DNA of 64,000 bases, from positions 1,955,001 to 2,019,000 of the forward strand of contig NZ_CP107902.1 in assembly GCF_036013935.1 (NCBI RefSeq), given 5' to 3'. Below are positions 62,562 to 64,000 of the stretch, piece after piece (position 1 is the first letter of the stretch; the number at the start of each line of letters is the position of its first letter). This DNA comes from Streptomyces sp. NBC_00461 (GTDB taxonomy: Bacteria > Actinomycetota > Actinomycetes > Streptomycetales > Streptomycetaceae). The notes under the pieces were generated by a model. That model had not been told where the DNA came from and searched no databases. It saw only the letters and a program-made list of their open reading frames with translations. Position numbers and translations under genes: made by a program.

Positions 62562-64000
62562 ACGCGGGCCACTCGGAGTCGGTGGGCGTCGCATCGGCGA
62601 CGAAGAGTGGCAGCGCAGCGCAGGGAGCAGAAGCACCAGTGGCAGTTCAGACGTCGGCGGGTTCGGACCCGTACTTCCCGGATCACGGTGACGCCGGTTA
62701 CCGGGTGCACCGGTACGAGCTCGCGCTCGATTACCGGCCGGGCCCCAACCGGCTGGCCGGGACGGCCCGGATCAACGCGATCGCGGGCCGTTCACCGCTG
62801 GGCGAATTCACCCTGAACCTCTCCGACTTCAAGATCGGGCGGGTCCGGGTCGACGGCCGGCAGCCGCACTACACGCATCGCGGCGGCCGGCTGCGCATCC
62901 GCCCCGCCAAGGCCGTCCGGCCCGGTGCCGCCTTCACCGTGGAGGTGCACTGGGCGGGCAACCCCAAGCCGGTCACCAGTCCCTGGGGCGGGCTCGGCTG
63001 GGAGGAGCTGGAGGACGGGGCGCTGGTGGCGAGCCAGCCGATCGGGGCGCCGTCCTGGTACCCGTGCAACGACCGGCCCGCCGACAAGGCGGCGTACCAG
63101 ATCTCGATCACCACGCCGTCCGCGTACGCGGTGGTGGCGGGCGGCAGGCTGCTGACCCGTACGACGCGCGCGTCGACGACGACCTGGGTGTACGAGCAGT
63201 CGGCGCCCACGTCGAGCTATCTGGTGGGCCTGGCGATCGGCAAGTACGAGACGGTGCTGCTGGGGGACCCGGGGCCGGGCGGGGTGCCGCAGCACGGGCA
63301 CATCCCGGCTCAGCTGCTGCCGGAGTTCTCACGGGACTTCGCCCGGCAGCCGAAGATGATGGACCTGTTCCAGGAGCTGTTCGGCCCCTATCCGTTCGGC
63401 GAGTACGCGGTCGTGGTGACCGAGGAGGAACTCGATGTCCCCGTGGAGGCCCAGGGGTTGTCGCTGTTCGGCGCCAACCACGTGGACGGGGCGCGGGGTT
63501 CGGAGCGGCTGGTGGCGCATGAGCTGGCGCACCAGTGGTTCGGCAACAGCGTGTCCATCGCGGACTGGCGGCACATATGGCTGAACGAGGGATTCGCCAA
63601 GTACGCCGAGTGGCTGTGGTCGGAGCGCTCGGGCGGCCGTAGCGCGCAACAACTCGCGGCGGCTGCGCACCGGTTGCTGTCCACGCAGCCGCAGGATCTG
63701 CGGCTGGCCGATCCGGGGCGCAAGTCGATGTTCGACGACCGTCTCTACGAGCGCGGCGGGCTGACCGTGCACGCGGTGCGCTGCGCGATGGGCGACGACG
63801 CCTTCTTCCGCATGCTGCGTGCCTGGGCGGGGCTGCACCGCGGCGGCGCGGTGACGACCACGACGTTCACGGCGCACGCGGCCCGGTTCGCGGACGAGCC
63901 GCTGGAGGGCCTGTTCAAGGCCTGGGTGTACGGCGCGGCGCTGCCTTCGATGCCCACGCAGATCCCGGCACGTCCCGCGCACCCGCCCACCAACGCCGAG
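62549..64000 (+). CDS. M1-family aminopeptidase (3' end outside window)
   Basis: Frame open to the right edge (at least 484 residues). M1 features: zinc motif HELAHQWFG (His324, Glu325, His328) with Glu347 in NEGFAKYAEW; a substrate-binding AQGLSLFG segment replaces GAMEN, as in several bacterial M1 enzymes. Beta-rich N-terminal domain GYRVHRYELALDY. Start may be ATG 62549, overlapping the synthetase stop by 13 bp, or GTG 62639. Overlap with the synthetase gene means co-expression; it could trim amino acids or peptides related to that product. Confidence 0.85.
   Translation, partial: MAALNAGHSESVGVASATKSGSAAQGAEAPVAVQTSAGSDPYFPDHGDAGYRVHRYELALDYRPGPNRLAGTARINAIAGRSPLGEFTLNLSDFKIGRVRVDGRQPHYTHRGGRLRIRPAKAVRPGAAFTVEVHWAGNPKPVTSPWGGLGWEELEDGALVASQPIGAPSWYPCNDRPADKAAYQISITTPSAYAVVAGGRLLTRTTRASTTTWVYEQSAPTSSYLVGLAIGKYETVLLGDPGPGGVPQHGHIPAQLLPEFSRDFARQPKMMDLFQELFGPYPFGEYAVVVTEEELDVPVEAQGLSLFGANHVDGARGSERLVAHELAHQWFGNSVSIADWRHIWLNEGFAKYAEWLWSERSGGRSAQQLAAAAHRLLSTQPQDLRLADPGRKSMFDDRLYERGGLTVHAVRCAMGDDAFFRMLRAWAGLHRGGAVTTTTFTAHAARFADEPLEGLFKAWVYGAALPSMPTQIPARPAHPPTNAE

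Noticed and set aside
58575..62636. A 1353-codon minus-strand frame opposite the synthetase
   Set aside because: Its composition is Arg/Gln/His/Gly-rich without motifs, and it mirrors the third-position GC bias of the real gene.

Overview
The window is high-GC actinobacterial chromosome and is almost certainly Streptomyces. The evidence is a complete Pup-proteasome locus, mycothiol biosynthesis (mshC), a long and a short chaplin gene (aerial-hyphae surface proteins), a gylR-glpFKD glycerol cluster and many GTG starts. I see no rRNA, insertion sequence, prophage or CRISPR array. From memory, the gene order matches the S. coelicolor SCO163x-SCO167x region. Parts of it (helY-tatCA-pafCBA, dop/arc, trmI, metH, PAC2, mshC, DUF3090) are also syntenic with Mycobacterium tuberculosis, so most of the window is conserved core.

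Layout. 1-5.6 kb: 3' end of an allophanate hydrolase gene, an Mtr4/HelY-like helicase, tatC and tatA, and a small membrane protein. 5.6-19.7 kb: the pupylation/proteasome region on the minus strand, with pafB, pafC, two FKBP prolyl isomerases, pafA, an MFS/LacI pair, prcA, prcB, an endonuclease VII-like gene, pup, dop and the ring ATPase arc. Substrates tagged with Pup by PafA are unfolded by ARC and fed to PrcAB; Dop removes Pup; PafBC is the DNA-damage regulator known from mycobacteria. 19.8-30 kb: ferredoxin, TrmI, a site-2 protease, a RecB-like nuclease, a response regulator, two orphan solute-binding lipoproteins and a HAD phosphatase. 30-39.3 kb: metH and the gylR-glpF-glpK-glpD cluster, with matching operator-like palindromes before gylR and glpF.

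39.7-49.7 kb: a FadR-type regulator, a PAC2 protein, then a two-gene cassette (a cytoplasmic subtilase followed by an extremely glutamine-rich protein), mshC, a conserved trio (SCO1664-like, DUF3090, phosphoglycerate mutase-like), CorA and a ferritin-like protein. 49.9-58.4 kb: an F420-type oxidoreductase, an aldo/keto reductase, a RecD2-like protein that has lost its ATPase motifs, conserved small proteins, two chaplins, an M20 peptidase and tRNA-Leu(GAG). 58.7-64 kb: a Pls/PosA-type single-module membrane peptide synthetase whose adenylation pocket reads as lysine-like, overlapping an M1 aminopeptidase gene that runs off the right edge.

The most novel element I find is the subtilase/Q-rich cassette (41838-44178). 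The two neighbouring proteins end in the same roughly 36-residue domain (15 of 36 identical, ungapped), the first is a cytoplasmic protease with an intact catalytic triad, and the second has about 57 Gln in its first 117 residues. Other points of interest are a three-half-site palindrome array upstream of tatA, duplicated zinc modules in the endonuclease inside the proteasome operon, and the RecD2 pseudo-helicase.
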